NCBI GenBank assembly: GCA_030836185.1
Contig: JAURQH010000010.1
Location: forward strand, 62,001-126,000
Direction: 5' to 3'
Origin: Planctomycetota bacterium
GTDB taxonomy: Bacteria; Planctomycetota; Planctomycetia; Planctomycetales; Planctomycetaceae
DNA length: 64,000 nt
Position 1 is the stretch's first letter. Each line of letters starts with the position of its first letter. Positions 35,454 to 47,731 of the stretch are shown piece by piece. Made by a program: the position numbers and the translations under genes. The notes beneath the pieces are model-generated. The model did no database searches. It was not told the origin of the DNA and was given only the letters and a program-made list of their open reading frames with translations.

Positions 35454-37590
35454 TACCAAAGTAAAACGCACGCGTTCACACAAAAATCGTCGCGGGATGG
35501 CTCCGCTGAGAATGATTCTGGCATTGGTGGTCTCTGTGGGAGTCATCGGTGGAATCTATGTGATTCAGGATGAAAAACTCTCGCAGAAGTTCTTCCCCGA
35601 AGAACTCGATCTTTCACAGTACGCGACGAAGCCGGTTGAGATGGCGACATTCCGTATCACGGTCGAAGCTCCCGGAACGGTCGATAGTAGTCGCAATTCG
35701 ACACTCTCAAGCAATGTCGAAGGAACAACGACGATCATTTCTATTGTGTCTGCCGGTGAGATGGTCTTTGAACCGTTAAAAGCAGACGTCTCTGAAGATG
35801 ACGATGTTCGTGCCGAAGTGGCCGCGATTGAAAATCTCTCATCCGGGACTCCGACAATCATTATCAACGAATACAAAATTGATGAGATCAAAGACGAAGA
35901 ATCTGGCGAAATGGTCGAAAAGAAAACCTTGCTGCGTGAAGTCCCTCACAACTACACGATGTTGGACCTTTCAGAAGTGATCGTGCAAGTCGGAGATGTT
36001 GTCAAGAACGGCGATATTCTGATTGGCGACTTGGTTTGCGAACTCGATTCGGCAACACTCGTCGATCAGGAAAAACAACAGCAGATTTCGGTGACACAAG
36101 CGGAAGCCGATTTGGAGAAGGGAATCAAGAATGTCGAGATTCAGATTGCACAAAATGAAAGCGATCTCGCTGCGGCCAAACTGGATGAAAAACTGGCCGA
36201 TCTCGATTTGAAGAAGTACCAGGAAGGGGAATATGTCCAACAGGTGGAGAAGATTGAAGGAGAGATACAACAGTTCAAAGAAGAGTTAACTCGACGCCAA
36301 AAACAGTATGAGTTCACCAAGCGTGTCGAACGGAAAGGGTACAAAACACAGGATGATGTCGAAGCCGACCGTCTCGCCATGCTGAAGGCCGAACTGGATC
36401 TGAAGGTAAAAGAAAAAGAGTTGGTCGTTCTTCAAAAATACACCAAGGAACGGACCATCGCTGAATTGTTAGCCATGGCGAAAGAATCGATCAGCCAATA
36501 TAAGCGCGTGAAGCTTGCGGGTGAAGCGGCTCTCGCTCAATACCGGGCAGAAGTTTCTTCGCGAAAATTGACCTACGATGTCCAACGTGCAAAACTCGAT
36601 CAACTTCGTCAACAGATTCACGCTTGCAAGTTGATCGCACCTCAAGCTGGGCAAGTCGTTTATGCGATGGAAGCCTCTCGGCGTAGTGAACCGAGTATTA
36701 TCGAGGAAGGGATGACTGTTCGGGAACGCCAAAAATTGATTAACCTGCCCGACATGTCGGCAATGAAAGTCGATGCCAAAATCCACGAATCAAAAATTAG
36801 TGATGTAAAAATCGGATTACCTGTCACGATTCGGATCAACGCGATCCCCGGCTATGATTTTCAAGGAACTCTCGATTCTGTCTCTTCGGTTCCGCTTCCG
36901 GGAAGCTGGCCCAATTACGATTTGAAGCAATATGAATCGGTCGTCAAAATTGAAGAAACTGGCCCGATGCTGAACCAGTTGAAGCCGGGGATGTCTGCAA
37001 ACATTGAAATTGTGGTCGAAGAATCGAATGGGAAATTATTGCAGATGCCGGTTCAAGCGGCCGTTGACGTTGGCAAAGCCTATTACGCTTGGGTCTTGAC
37101 CGAACAAGGAACGGAACCGCGAGAAGTTAAACTTGGACGATCAAACGATGTGAAGTTTGTCGTCGAGAGTGGTCTTGAAGAAGGGGAGCAGGTGATTACC
37201 AACCCGCGAACTCACTTCTCTGAAGAGATCGCCAAACTGGAAGCGAAATACGCTGAACTCAATCCGAAAAAACCATCGAGCAGGAAACCAAAACCCTCTG
37301 TAAAGACTGAAGAAACCGCTAAAAAGGCCGAACCGAATCAGTCCGTTGCTAAGACCGATGCTGAAAAGAACTCTGGTGATTTTGATCCATCAGCGATTTT
37401 CACACGTCGAGACACGAACGGAGACGGAGTTCTGTCTGGCGATGAAATTTCGGAACAAATGAAAACCAATCTTTCCAAACTCGACAGCAATGCTGACGGC
37501 AAGATCTCCAAATCGGAGTTTCTGGAAGCAGCACGAAAAATCTCAGACGCATCGCCTTCATCGGGTGCCGCCTCAGGAGCTGCGGAATGA
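35371..37590 (+). CDS. Efflux periplasmic adaptor (MacA/HlyD type) with two C-terminal EF-hands
   Basis: GAGGAA lies seven bases before the ATG at 35371, supporting this start despite an 83-base overlap with the previous gene; an ATG at 35497 is the alternative. The 739-residue protein has one N-terminal membrane helix. A biotinyl-lipoyl half-motif follows, then a long coiled coil (about residues 225-430), the second lipoyl part (KLIAPQAGQVVYAMEA) and beta-barrel segments. A Lys/Pro-rich linker leads to two EF-hand loops: DTNGDGVLSGDEI (from residue 681) and DSNADGKISKSEF (from 705). EF-hands on such adaptors are unusual and suggest calcium sensing, which is inference. The next gene overlaps its stop by four bases. 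Confidence 0.86.
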   Translation: MLKKRSIPSRLSKYLSTPPLGSCQSSADTKVKRTRSHKNRRGMAPLRMILALVVSVGVIGGIYVIQDEKLSQKFFPEELDLSQYATKPVEMATFRITVEAPGTVDSSRNSTLSSNVEGTTTIISIVSAGEMVFEPLKADVSEDDDVRAEVAAIENLSSGTPTIIINEYKIDEIKDEESGEMVEKKTLLREVPHNYTMLDLSEVIVQVGDVVKNGDILIGDLVCELDSATLVDQEKQQQISVTQAEADLEKGIKNVEIQIAQNESDLAAAKLDEKLADLDLKKYQEGEYVQQVEKIEGEIQQFKEELTRRQKQYEFTKRVERKGYKTQDDVEADRLAMLKAELDLKVKEKELVVLQKYTKERTIAELLAMAKESISQYKRVKLAGEAALAQYRAEVSSRKLTYDVQRAKLDQLRQQIHACKLIAPQAGQVVYAMEASRRSEPSIIEEGMTVRERQKLINLPDMSAMKVDAKIHESKISDVKIGLPVTIRINAIPGYDFQGTLDSVSSVPLPGSWPNYDLKQYESVVKIEETGPMLNQLKPGMSANIEIVVEESNGKLLQMPVQAAVDVGKAYYAWVLTEQGTEPREVKLGRSNDVKFVVESGLEEGEQVITNPRTHFSEEIAKLEAKYAELNPKKPSSRKPKPSVKTEETAKKAEPNQSVAKTDAEKNSGDFDPSAIFTRRDTNGDGVLSGDEISEQMKTNLSKLDSNADGKISKSEFLEAARKISDASPSSGAASGAAE

Positions 37591-38303
37591 GTCAAGCTGT
37601 TGAGACCCAATTTGCAGCCCGTGTGATTGATCTCCACAAGCACTATTACTTGGGCGAGATCGTCGTGCATGCGTTACGAGGCGTGAATCTCGATTTTCCC
37701 AAAGGGGACTTTGTCGCGATCATGGGATCGTCGGGAAGTGGAAAAAGTACACTTCTTAACTTGCTCGGGGCACTCGATCGTCCCACGGGTGGGCAATATA
37801 TCTTGGGTGGCTACGATGTTTCCAAAATGACGGACAACGATCTGTCTGATATCCGCAATCGATTGATTGGCTTCATCTTCCAGTCTTATAATCTGATTCC
37901 ACAATACACCGTTCTCGAAAATATCGAAGTGCCATTACATTACCGCGCTTCACGCCAGGCCATTGACAGCGAAGACCGTGATCGCTGCGAACATTTGGCA
38001 AAACTGGTCGGGCTCGATGGACGTTTCGATCATAAGCCGTTCCAGCTTTCCGGGGGACAACAACAGCGTGTGGCCATTGCCCGGGCACTCGTCAACAATC
38101 CTGAAATCATTCTCGCCGACGAACCAACGGGAAACCTCGATTCCAAAACCGAAGAAGAGATCATGCAAATCCTGCTCGATCTCAATGCCGAAGGGCGAAC
38201 GATTATCATGGTCACTCACGAAGATAACGTCGCCGAACTCGCCAAACGCCAGATTCATATGAAAGACGGCCAGGTTGCCGGCGATGGTCTGTTCCGCGGC
38301 TAA
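37587..38303 (+). CDS. MacB/LolD-type ABC transporter ATPase
   Basis: The 238-residue protein has all motifs of an ABC ATPase: Walker [12 protein letters not shown], the Q-loop in [15 protein letters not shown], signature [15 protein letters not shown], Walker [13 protein letters not shown] and the switch His in IMVTHE. It belongs to the MacB/LolD group by its length and by the [13 protein letters not shown] block. ATP hydrolysis drives the pump formed with the permease encoded 40 bases downstream. Its start overlaps the adaptor stop by four bases (ATGA), so synthesis is coupled. Confidence 0.94.
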   Translation: MSQAVETQFAARVIDLHKHYYLGEIVVHALRGVNLDFPKGDFVAIMGSSGSGKSTLLNLLGALDRPTGGQYILGGYDVSKMTDNDLSDIRNRLIGFIFQSYNLIPQYTVLENIEVPLHYRASRQAIDSEDRDRCEHLAKLVGLDGRFDHKPFQLSGGQQQRVAIARALVNNPEIILADEPTGNLDSKTEEEIMQILLDLNAEGRTIIMVTHEDNVAELAKRQIHMKDGQVAGDGLFRG

Positions 38304-38343
38304 GATGTTTATTCGATTCATTTCCTCACCTCGATAAATTTTT

Positions 38344-39711
38344 ATGTTCCGTTTATTTCGCACAATCAATCTGGCCGTAAAAAGCCTGCTTCTTCATAAA
38401 CTGAGATCGTCTTTGACGATGCTCGGTATTGTGTTCGGCGTATTTTCTGTGATCGCAATGTTGGCCATCGGGGAAGGAGCCTCGAAACAGGCACAGGATC
38501 AAGTGCTCGAACTGGGGGCCACGAATATCATCGTGCGGAGTGTGAAACCTCCCGAGCAATCTTCCAGCACGACAGCCAACAGTAATTCCTTTATTCTGCG
38601 ATACGGTCTATTACGAGAAGATTTGAAACTCCTCTCGAAAGAAAACATCTCGGGAATCGAACGCAGCATTCCGATTCGAGAAGTGTCCGCTCCTGTGCGA
38701 TATCGCCATCGGGAAATGAACTGTCGCGTGGTTGGTTGTACCTCGGGATACTTTGAAACCAATAACCTGAACCTGCGCGATGGTCGATTCATTACCGAAC
38801 ACGATCAGGTCAAAATCGACACCATTGCCGTTGTCGCTGCACAAGTGGCCGAGACACTTTTTCCTGGTGAAGATCCCATCGGCAAATCGGTCCAGATCAA
38901 CGGGGAATATTACGAGATTCGCGGGATCACGCGCACCCGTGGAGCGACCGCCGCCATCGGGGGATCATTGGCGGGTCAGGATTACAACAAAGATATTTAC
39001 ATCCCACTGAAAACCATGCAGGTGCGGATGGGAGACGACAACATCCAGCGGAAGCAAGGCTCGTTCAGTGCCGAGTCGATTCAGTTGCATCAGATCACGT
39101 TACAGATCAACGGGACAGAAGAGAAAAAGGCAGAGGACTTGGTAATCCCCATCTCGGAAGTCGTTCGGGAAACGATGGAGATCAATCATAAAGGAAAAAA
39201 AGACTGGTCCATTATCGTACCGATGGAGTTGTTGGAACAAGCGAAACAGATTCAGTTGATTTTCAATTTGGTCCTCGGATCAATCGCCGCCATCTCGCTG
39301 GTCGTCGGTGGGATTGGCATCATGAACATCATGTTGGCAACCGTGACTGAACGAACCCGAGAAATTGGTGTCCGTCGGGCATTGGGAGCGCGACAGCGAG
39401 ACATCATTGAGCAGTTTCTGGTCGAAACGATTGTCCTTTCGGGTGTTGGTGGTGCCATCGGAATGTTGTTGGGTTGGCTGACGCCCCAGATCTTCTCGGG
39501 CACGCAGTGGGTCTACAATAAAATTTCCTCGAATACGGTCGAAGTCGACGCCGGGTTTAACAACATGTTTGCCGATTTGACGCCCGACGTTCAGCCTTGG
39601 ACGCTCGGCCTCGCCTTCGGAATTTCGGTGGGGATTGGGATCATTTTTGGGGTTTATCCCGCAATGTCTGCCGCTCGCCTCGATCCCATCGAAGCCCTCC
39701 GGCACGAATAA
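38344..39711 (+). CDS. MacB-type ABC transporter permease
   Basis: The 455-residue protein has an N-terminal membrane helix (about residues 20-40), a large periplasmic MacB-PCD domain (about 45-300) and three C-terminal helices. Family motifs include [27 protein letters not shown] near the start and [35 protein letters not shown] before the FtsX-type helices. The final [11 protein letters not shown] is also typical. With the ATPase, adaptor and outer-membrane lipoprotein it completes a tripartite exporter for a small molecule, peptide or lipid. The substrate cannot be deduced. Confidence 0.93.
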   Translation: MFRLFRTINLAVKSLLLHKLRSSLTMLGIVFGVFSVIAMLAIGEGASKQAQDQVLELGATNIIVRSVKPPEQSSSTTANSNSFILRYGLLREDLKLLSKENISGIERSIPIREVSAPVRYRHREMNCRVVGCTSGYFETNNLNLRDGRFITEHDQVKIDTIAVVAAQVAETLFPGEDPIGKSVQINGEYYEIRGITRTRGATAAIGGSLAGQDYNKDIYIPLKTMQVRMGDDNIQRKQGSFSAESIQLHQITLQINGTEEKKAEDLVIPISEVVRETMEINHKGKKDWSIIVPMELLEQAKQIQLIFNLVLGSIAAISLVVGGIGIMNIMLATVTERTREIGVRRALGARQRDIIEQFLVETIVLSGVGGAIGMLLGWLTPQIFSGTQWVYNKISSNTVEVDAGFNNMFADLTPDVQPWTLGLAFGISVGIGIIFGVYPAMSAARLDPIEALRHE

Positions 39712-39785
39712 CTTTCCCCTTTTCACTTCTCTGCCCGTCCTCTACACTTCCGATCTCAAATTATCTTCGGAAAAAGGATGTTCTG

Positions 39786-40994
39786 ATGCGCTGTGATGCC
39801 GTCATTTTCGGCGGAGGAATCGCCGGCCTCTGGTTACTCGATGAATGCCGACGTGGCGGTTATTCTGTCGTACTTCTTGAAAACCGCGCCTTGGGTAGCG
39901 GTCAAACAGTCGCCTCGCAAGGCATCATTCACGGTGGATTGAAATATACACTTTCGGGGATGTTGACGAAGTCCGCAGCCAATATCAGCGAAATGCCTCT
40001 CGTTTGGCGAGAATGCTTCGCCGGCCAATCAGAACCCGATCTGTCAGACACGACGATTCGGTCGAACTATTGCTATCTTTGGCGGACGCAATCACTCACC
40101 TCTCGGCTTGGCATGATTGGTGCCAAAGTCGGCTTACGAGTCGCGCCGGAAAATATTTCTGCGAATGATGTTCCCCCCGTCCTCAAAGGGTGTCCGGGAA
40201 CGGTTGCCAAGCTCGAAGAACAGGTGATGTCGCCCCCCTCGCTGATTGCCAATTTGTATGAGCGAAATCGCGATGTCATTTTGAAATACAACGCTCAAAC
40301 AGGTTGCGAGTTTCAAACAGGCAAACCGAGTCAGATTGAACAAATCACGATAACGACAGAAAAGGGTGAGTCGTTAAAACTTATGCCGAGCCGAGTGATT
40401 TTCACCGCCGGTAAAGGCAATGCGACATTGCGTGAACAAGTCGGCTTGTCAACTTCTGCCATGCAACTGCGACCACTGCACATGGTGATGGTGCGCGGCA
40501 ACCTGCCGGAGTTTAACGGTCATTGTATCGATGGGTCGAAAACGCGGGTGACGATCACCAGTGATCGTGATATTCGAGGACAGACGATTTGGCAAATCGG
40601 TGGACAAGTTTCCGAAGTGGGCGTTGAGATGACAGCCGATGAATTGATCGCCCACACGCAACAAGAGCTTAGCGAAGTTCTTCCCGCTTTGGATCAGGAT
40701 AGACTCGAATGGGGAACCTATCGGGTGGATCGTGCCGAGCGGAAAACTGGCGGCGGGAAACGCCCCGAATCGTTCGCGATCAAATCGGAAGGCAACACCT
40801 TAACGGTGTGGCCCACCAAGCTGGTCTTGGCTCCCGTCGTGGCAGCCGCCATTCTGCCGAAGATAACCTACGACGCGACCTGGTCAAACCAAGAACAGCA
40901 AACACTCGCCGCGTGGGGTAAGCCTCCCGTCGCGTTACCGCCGTGGGAAGTCCCCGGCAATTGGTCTCATCGTCCGTTACGCAAATCCGCGTGA
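39786..40994 (+). CDS. FAD-dependent oxidoreductase (DAO family)
   Basis: The ATG at 39786 follows AAAAGGA with seven bases between. The 402-residue protein opens with a dinucleotide-binding fold, CDAVIFGGGIAGLWLLDECRRGGYSVVLLE. It continues with GSGQTVASQGIIHGGLKY, the FAD-proximal motif of glycerol-3-phosphate dehydrogenase-like DAO enzymes. No signal or membrane segment is seen. A soluble amine or hydroxy-acid oxidase or dehydrogenase role is likely, but the substrate is unknown. It lies 74 bases after the exporter permease on the same strand and is probably a separate unit, since it has its own ribosome-binding site. Confidence 0.83.
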   Translation: MRCDAVIFGGGIAGLWLLDECRRGGYSVVLLENRALGSGQTVASQGIIHGGLKYTLSGMLTKSAANISEMPLVWRECFAGQSEPDLSDTTIRSNYCYLWRTQSLTSRLGMIGAKVGLRVAPENISANDVPPVLKGCPGTVAKLEEQVMSPPSLIANLYERNRDVILKYNAQTGCEFQTGKPSQIEQITITTEKGESLKLMPSRVIFTAGKGNATLREQVGLSTSAMQLRPLHMVMVRGNLPEFNGHCIDGSKTRVTITSDRDIRGQTIWQIGGQVSEVGVEMTADELIAHTQQELSEVLPALDQDRLEWGTYRVDRAERKTGGGKRPESFAIKSEGNTLTVWPTKLVLAPVVAAAILPKITYDATWSNQEQQTLAAWGKPPVALPPWEVPGNWSHRPLRKSA

Positions 40995-41110
40995 TGTCTT
41001 TAGGTTCTGATATCTGAGAGAGTTCTTGAGACTCCTCTTGACGCGAGCCTATTTTTCTTCGCATCATGAAGTGATTCCTCACTCCGACTCAGTGACCGAA
41101 GGAACTCTTC

Positions 41111-41875
41111 ATGTGCTGCATCATGCCTCGCGTAGAATATGTTTCTGACACAAGCATTTTTGCTCGGTTCATCGAAAAGGGAGAGCAGATTCTGGTCTAC
41201 AGCATGAAGGTCGGAGCGAAGGAGGATATCGCTATGATCCTACCGATTCCCGTCGCCCGTAACTCGGGTGAGAAAGCGGTGTCGTTCATCAATCTGGAAA
41301 AGTACCCTGACTTTTTCAAAGATATGCGTAAGGGGTTTCGTCAAATATCACGCGGCAAGGGTGGAGGAGGCGGGTTTGGTGCTCCGCCTCCAAAACCAAA
41401 GCTTGAAGTCGTCAAGGTGGGAAAGTTTGAAGCATCCTACGTTCCGACCATCAACGATTTTGATCGACTCGATGAACGGTTTCGTTTACCCGAAAATACG
41501 TGGGATGCGATTCCTGCTTACAAAAAGTATGGCTTCGTGGTTTTCAAAATATCATCAATGGCGAAAGCCGAGACGACAGAACATGCCTACCACCCGATGG
41601 CATTTCGATTCCCGTCGCTCAATCGCAGTCGTTTGTACTTTCCGACTGTCCATATTCATGACGGAGAGATTCACGACAAAGAAGAATTTGATCACGCCCT
41701 TTATTGCCAAATCACGGGCGGAGATCATAGCAGTCTCACCAGTCGTCTCGAATCGGAACAACTCGCCAGCGCATTCATGGATGTCGAGAAGAGTGAGGGA
41801 GTGATCGAAGGCGACGAACACATCTATCGCAAGTTGATCAACGGCCGTCACAAAAACAAAGATATCTGGATTTGA
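41111..41875 (+). CDS. Conserved protein of unknown function
   Basis: The start has AAGGA about eight bases upstream. The 254-residue protein begins MCCIMPRVEYVSDTSIFARF. It contains a Gly-rich loop (RGKGGGGGFGAPPPKP, about residues 81-95), and after it the segments ASYVPTINDFDRLDERFRLP and YGFVVFKIS. Later HAYHPMAFRFPS and FPTVHIHDGEIHDKEEFDHALYCQ resemble a beta-rich fold. The pattern recalls proteins annotated as DUF2330-like, but I am not sure and assign no function. There is no signal peptide. A gene on the opposite strand ends 74 bases away. Confidence 0.7.
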   Translation: MCCIMPRVEYVSDTSIFARFIEKGEQILVYSMKVGAKEDIAMILPIPVARNSGEKAVSFINLEKYPDFFKDMRKGFRQISRGKGGGGGFGAPPPKPKLEVVKVGKFEASYVPTINDFDRLDERFRLPENTWDAIPAYKKYGFVVFKISSMAKAETTEHAYHPMAFRFPSLNRSRLYFPTVHIHDGEIHDKEEFDHALYCQITGGDHSSLTSRLESEQLASAFMDVEKSEGVIEGDEHIYRKLINGRHKNKDIWI

Positions 41876-41949
41876 AAGAGGATTGTGGTGCTTCATTCGC
41901 TTCTGAATGAAGCTGAACTGCGATGTTTTTATCCCATTGCGGCCTACTT

Positions 41950-42357
41950 CTATTTTGGGAAATTCTCACCCCAGTTTATTGACGGAACAAATTCTAAGAA
42001 TAAGTCACGATCAGAACTGATTGAAAAGTACCATTCGCAAAATCCAAAATCGTAATCCGTTTTTACGAACCAATGTTGAGTCCATCTCCCGATGTGACAA
42101 TGCGGAGCGTCAATAGTACACGTTCGGTATTCTGAGTGTTTCTGGTGACATTCACCGCGATTAGGCCCAAATCGCTGCCAACACCAACGATTTGTGAAAT
42201 CCATTTCTGGGTATGCCAATTCAAGCATCACGGGATACGGGAAATTTTCAAGTGTCTCTCGACGTACCAATTGCTGGTCAAGCTGTTCTTCGGTTGTGTC
42301 GCCACCGGTTTCAAGGTAGGAGTCGAAGTTGGAAATGATAACCGTTTGGTACGTCAT
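41950..42357 (-). CDS. Small protein of unknown function, Trp/Cys/His-rich
   Basis: The 135-residue protein has an acidic first half (GGDTTEEQLDQQLVRRETLENF). Its second half is rich in Trp, Cys and His (NRWCWQRFGPNRGECHQKHSEYRTCTIDAPHCHIGRWTQHWFVKTDYDFGFCEWYF). The Cys/His set could bind a metal. No signal peptide, membrane segment or known family is evident. It lies 83 bases downstream of the ThiE-fusion gene on the same strand, and a hairpin repeat lies in that gap. Its reading frame is well preserved, but the call rests mainly on length and composition. Confidence 0.55.
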   Translation of the reverse strand: MTYQTVIISNFDSYLETGGDTTEEQLDQQLVRRETLENFPYPVMLELAYPEMDFTNRWCWQRFGPNRGECHQKHSEYRTCTIDAPHCHIGRWTQHWFVKTDYDFGFCEWYFSISSDRDLFLEFVPSINWGENFPK

Positions 42358-42406
42358 AAATATTCATATCCTGGATCGTTAGTAATCCATTTTAACATTG
42401 TGACAA

Positions 42407-42430
42407 CATGTCCACGCAAGCGAGGACATG
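42407..42430. repeat. Hairpin repeat with GCTTGCG core (copy 2, reverse)
   Basis: CATGTCC and GGACATG form a perfect seven-base stem. On the minus strand the loop reads TCGCTTGCGT, sharing the GCTTGCG core with the copies at 19212 and 50593. It sits between the ThiE-fusion stop and the next minus-strand gene. Confidence 0.4.
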
Positions 42431-42440
42431 GTACCCGTTA

Positions 42441-43985
42441 CTATCCCTTCACGAACTGATTCATACGGGACGTTGCGAAGCCCGGTTCGAGTGATCCACA
42501 GATCGTCCCACACACGGCAACGCCTTTCGCACCCGTGTCGATCACTTCTTTCACATTATTTTCGTTGATGCCGCCGATGGCGAACCACGGAATACCGATC
42601 TCTTCGACCGCTTGGCGAACATAATCGAGCCCGACATGTTCATCGAATTCTTTGGTGCCGCTGGGGAAGACCGGGCCAACGCCGAGATAGTCGGCTCCTT
42701 CAATCACGGCTGTTTGTGCTTGTTCGAGAGAATGCGTCGAACGACCAACCAGTTTGTCGGGGCCGATGATGCGTCGTGCGTCGGCGATGGAGATGTCGTC
42801 TTGCCCGAGATGGACGCCGTCCGCGTCACAATGAACGGCAATATCAGGACGGTCGTTGATGATGAGGAGCACGTCGACTTCTCGTGTTTTTTGACGAGTC
42901 CACTTTGCCAGGTCGAGGAACGCTTTCGAGTCGAGCGATTTTTCGCGGAGTTGAATGATATCGACGCCGTTGACGAGCGACTCTTCGATCACTTGTTTCA
43001 GTGACGTGTTGCAAAGTGATTCGGTCACGAGCAGATACAATCGTGCCTCGGCCAATTGCGGTGAGACCGAGAGTGTGCGGATGATCGTTTTTTCCAACGT
43101 GTAAACACGATATCGCAACGCTTCTGCTTGCTTGGGGATCTCCCGATGGGCCGGGCCGAGGAGTTTGCCGGTCTCTTCAATCGTGCGGAGTGCTTCGGCG
43201 GCACGTTTGAAGTTCGCAGTCAGTAGGTCGGTTAACGATGTTCGCTGTTGCTCGGTTTTGGTGGAGATCGTCGTGCCAACATCACCGGTGGTATCGCGCG
43301 TCGTGAGTCTCGAACGTACGGGCATCAATTTGGCCAATGTGGCAAACTCGTGACGCCATTCTTTGAGGAGCCTAGTGCCAGTCGGATCGTTCTCGCGAAA
43401 GCGAACGACATCTTCGACGACGCGGATCCCTTCCGAACATCTATTCGCGGCGGCATCCAGTATACGCCAGACATCGGTTTGCTGTCCGTGAGTTGGACCT
43501 TCGAGAGTCAATTTCTCTTCGACAACGATGGATTCGGTTTCAAAGCCAGAATGTAGAGCGAGTTCGGTTTCCAATTGAGAGGAGGTGAGTCCCCGTTCAT
43601 TCAAAAACTGTCGTGCTTCAGACGGAACCGTCAACAAGCCGTACAACAAATGTTCGCTGCCCGTCTCGATATGTCGCCCGGCATCACCGGCGGCGCGGCT
43701 CGCGGCATCGAAAATCGATTCGCTACTGGTGGAGAGCATCAGCTTGGGTTGGGCGATTGGTGGCGGGCAATCTGCGGGGAGTTCCTGGGGATAATCGGGA
43801 AAGTAGACATGAAAGGCGTTCGCGGTGATCACGGCGTTATTCAGGATCTCGCTGCCACGGGATTCATCGTGAATCAGCGCCCACAACAAGCCGACAGGTT
43901 CAATGGTGGTCTGTTCGCGAAACCCTGCCAGATTGGCTGCCGAGTTGAGAATTCGGGAGACAGCTGCGGTCAGCGAGTCGTACAC
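42441..43985 (-). CDS. thiE: Clp_N-ThiD2-ThiE fusion: thiamine-phosphate synthase with Clp-like head
   Basis: The GTG at 43985 (product begins VYDSLTAAV) is the chosen start, 514 residues; the frame extends to 44156. Three parts are visible. Residues 1-165 hold two Clp_N-like repeats, the second with SESIFDAASRAAGDAGRHIETGSEHLLYGLL. Residues about 170-310 match the ThiD2 domain (RILDAAANRCSEGIRVVEDVVRF, FKRAAEALRTIEETGKLL). The C-terminal 200 residues are ThiE: LYLLVTE, DIIQLREKSLDSKAF, LIINDRPDIAVHCDADGVHLGQDD, ADYLGVGPVFPSGTK and PWFAIGGINENNV. ThiE joins the pyrimidine and thiazole phosphates to thiamine phosphate. The Clp_N part is odd and lies opposite the divergent clpC gene. No TPP riboswitch was recognised. 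Confidence 0.85.
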   Translation of the reverse strand: MYDSLTAAVSRILNSAANLAGFREQTTIEPVGLLWALIHDESRGSEILNNAVITANAFHVYFPDYPQELPADCPPPIAQPKLMLSTSSESIFDAASRAAGDAGRHIETGSEHLLYGLLTVPSEARQFLNERGLTSSQLETELALHSGFETESIVVEEKLTLEGPTHGQQTDVWRILDAAANRCSEGIRVVEDVVRFRENDPTGTRLLKEWRHEFATLAKLMPVRSRLTTRDTTGDVGTTISTKTEQQRTSLTDLLTANFKRAAEALRTIEETGKLLGPAHREIPKQAEALRYRVYTLEKTIIRTLSVSPQLAEARLYLLVTESLCNTSLKQVIEESLVNGVDIIQLREKSLDSKAFLDLAKWTRQKTREVDVLLIINDRPDIAVHCDADGVHLGQDDISIADARRIIGPDKLVGRSTHSLEQAQTAVIEGADYLGVGPVFPSGTKEFDEHVGLDYVRQAVEEIGIPWFAIGGINENNVKEVIDTGAKGVAVCGTICGSLEPGFATSRMNQFVKG

Positions 43986-44511
43986 GGTGAAAATATCCTG
44001 ACAAGGCCGGTTTGAGTCGATTAGGTATGATTTCCGACGACACTTTGGGGCATCGCCTTTCCTCAACACATTGGAGAACTTCGACTTGCGAAATTCAAGC
44101 AGAGGAAGTTGTAAAAATGGAGGTGATTGCATCAGAGTGGCACCAACCAATTGCACTCATCGGTCTTGATCCCTTTTAAATCATGGTGTGCGGATTAGAA
44201 AAGACTGGAATTCACTGGCTTTTGGGCCATCCGGGACAATTTCGTACTCACGATTCGGCACAAGAGTTGCCGTATTTGTCTCCAAGAAAGATATCTGACA
44301 TCACGTTTGAGCCCAGATTACGGTCGCGTGATGTGTCTCTGAGTTCCAATCGATAGGAATGTCCAAGAAAAAAATTACCCTCAGAAACTGAATAAGCCTG
44401 TTAGAAAACCACAACTGGGCAGGAAATTTTTCCGCCAATTGCCTAGAATGGTGGTCAGACACGTCAGGGGACGGCATTTTGCCGTTCACTGGGCCTAAAA
44501 GGAGATTATTG
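43986..44511. other. Region between the ThiE fusion and clpC
   Basis: The 526 bases separate divergent starts; the first 171 could be coding if the ThiE-fusion start is at 44156. A short hairpin, ACGGC/GCCGT, lies at 44471-44485, 26 bases before clpC. No CtsR or CIRCE heat-shock operator was recognised. Confidence 0.45.
44471..44485. promoter_or_regulatory. Small hairpin in the clpC leader
   Basis: ACGGC (44471-44475) and GCCGT (44481-44485) are perfect complements around ATTTT, ending 26 bases before the clpC start codon. It may affect translation or mRNA stability; it is short enough to be chance. Confidence 0.25.
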
Positions 44512-47049
<2,538 letters not shown>

Positions 47050-47074
47050 ATTGGTGTTGCTGATGAGACAATTC

Positions 47075-47111
47075 ACACCTCGTCCAGAGTTCTCTGGGCG
47101 GGGTGTTTTTT
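47075..47111 (+). terminator. Rho-independent terminator after clpC
   Basis: A 14-pair stem (47075-47088 with 47093-47106), including three G-T wobble pairs, encloses the loop GTTC and ends in a run of six T. It lies 25 bases after the clpC stop and before a convergent gene. Confidence 0.85.
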
Positions 47112-47123
47112 ATGGGCGACGCA

Positions 47124-47675
47124 TCAATCGTCGAAAACATTTTCGCCGAACGCATCGTCTTCTTCTGATGAAGAAGACGATGGCTTGGGTGGTTGTGGCT
47201 TCTCAGGCTGAGGCGTGGATTTATCAGAATCACTCGACACTTGGTCGGGCTGTTCAGCAGTTGGCTGTTCGTTCTGGTTTGCGGGTTTCTTTTTTTGCTC
47301 GCGATTCTTTTTTTCGCGCGGCAATTGAACAGTATCGGCGACTTTTTCAGGGGCGCTTTCGGCTTCGATAGGAGCAACTTCGGGAGCAACCGATTCGGGG
47401 ACGGTTTCTGCTGGTGGCGTTTCCGTGGTGACCGCCGCTTCGGGTGTCTCTTCGACAGCGTCTGCCTCAACATATTGTTCTTCGGGAATGACAATCTTCT
47501 CACGGATGGGGAATTCGCGTTCGGTCTTCTCGATGATCAGGCGCATCCATTCTTGGGCGTCGCAAGAACAGCGACTCGCGGTGATATCTCCCAAGAATTT
47601 CATATGATTTCCACATGCCGGGCATTCCCAAACGCGACGGATATCGATGTCGTAACGAATTCCTGGACCCTTCAT
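47124..47675 (-). CDS. Zinc-ribbon protein with long disordered acidic tail
   Basis: The ATG at 47675 (MKGPGIRYDIDIRR) has AGGA nine bases upstream. The 183-residue protein begins with a small zinc-ribbon-like domain, VWECPACGNHMKFLGDITASRCSCDAQEWMRLI, with four or five Cys. Residues 55-183 are low-complexity Glu/Pro/Ala/Ser/Lys, ending in an acidic patch (EEDDAFGENVFDD). The tail should be disordered and may bind a basic partner. The head could bind nucleic acid or protein. No function is known to me. It is convergent with clpC and divergent from the DUF368 gene, 56 bases away. Confidence 0.75.
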   Translation of the reverse strand: MKGPGIRYDIDIRRVWECPACGNHMKFLGDITASRCSCDAQEWMRLIIEKTEREFPIREKIVIPEEQYVEADAVEETPEAAVTTETPPAETVPESVAPEVAPIEAESAPEKVADTVQLPREKKNREQKKKPANQNEQPTAEQPDQVSSDSDKSTPQPEKPQPPKPSSSSSEEDDAFGENVFDD

Positions 47676-47731
47676 GGTTTTGATTCCTGTCTGTTGACCG
47701 AGTTCCCCGGCCTCAATGGTACGCAATTGCA

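Noticed and set aside
43986-44511. Possible TPP riboswitch upstream of the ThiE fusion
   Set aside because: The conserved CUGAGA and ACCUGAU elements were not found on the minus strand in the expected order.
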